Of a DNA stretch of 15,153 nt, positions 15,091-15,153 are shown one piece after another (the stretch's first letter is position 1; each line of letters opens with the position of its first letter). The notes below the pieces were generated by a model. The model was not told the DNA's origin. It searched no databases and saw nothing but the letters and a program-made list of their open reading frames with translations. The stretch spans positions 1-15,153 of the forward strand of contig VAFL01000035.1 of NCBI GenBank assembly GCA_005768755.1, given 5' to 3'. The translations under genes and the position numbers were made by a program. Origin of the DNA: Paracoccus denitrificans (lineage in GTDB: Bacteria > Pseudomonadota > Alphaproteobacteria > Rhodobacterales > Rhodobacteraceae).

Positions 15091-15142
15091 GCGCGGTATT
15101 GCGCTTGCAGGCCATGCTCGTCTTTACGTTCGGCATAATCCG
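15070..15142. mobile_element. 13-bp inverted repeat pair, probable end of an inserted element
   Basis: CGGATTATGCCGA (15070-15082) and its exact complement TCGGCATAATCCG (15130-15142) are 47 nt apart. Multiple copies of a recombinase-sized motif next to a truncated gene suggest the terminal region of a mobile element that extends to the right of the window. Elements with tyrosine recombinases can have ends of this kind, but no recombinase gene is visible here, so the family is open. Confidence 0.5.
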
Positions 15143-15153
15143 CCGCTCCGATG

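Noticed and set aside
1..15153. CRISPR array, rRNA or intact tRNA genes
   Set aside because: No regularly spaced direct repeats and no RNA-gene signatures were seen on either strand.

Overview
The window looks like part of a defence and mobile-DNA island in an alphaproteobacterium, probably of the Rhodobacterales or Sphingomonadales type. Three things point there: GC-rich coding sequence throughout, an imuA-imuB-dnaE2 mutagenesis cassette, and a direct-repeat LexA box of the GTTC-N7-GTTC class (read here as GAAC-N7-GAAC), which is the alphaproteobacterial form. No single gene fixes the genus.

Layout. (1) 1-1925, minus strand: a large serine recombinase running off the left edge, preceded by a 66-aa gene whose stop codon overlaps the recombinase ribosome-binding site. 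A strong plus-strand terminator hairpin lies at the extreme left, inside the recombinase C-terminal reading frame. (2) 1926-2246: non-coding. (3) 2247-4027, minus strand: an apparent operon of an SRAP/YedK-type abasic-site protein with a TTG start, a DinB (Pol IV) gene cut after about 47 residues, and an abortive-infection-like protein with an RX6H (HEPN-type) motif. (4) 4028-4187: divergent control region with a perfect LexA box. (5) 4188-9656, plus strand: intact imuA, imuB and dnaE2. (6) 9657-9819: convergent gap with a hairpin. (7) 9820-14021, minus strand: a two-gene module, a putative PD-(D/E)XK nuclease and a 1100-aa Ski2-like helicase, which best fits the Hachiman (HamAB) anti-phage system. 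(8) 14022-14501: long leader region with several hairpins. (9) 14502-15090, plus strand: an ArdC-type antirestriction gene broken by an internal deletion and cut off in its zinc-protease motif, next to a 13-bp inverted repeat that looks like the end of another mobile element.

How the parts may work together. The LexA box sits between two divergent operons, so DNA damage should switch on translesion synthesis (ImuA/ImuB/DnaE2) on one side and abasic-site shielding (SRAP) on the other. An Abi-like gene has taken the place of most of dinB in the SRAP operon and is joined to the remnant by an ATGA overlap, so it may be under SOS control. That placement, and the divergent HamAB-like module, are the most interesting content. 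The flanking recombinase and the damaged ardC suggest that the region was assembled by repeated insertion. Functional calls rest on reading motifs by eye; no database search was possible.
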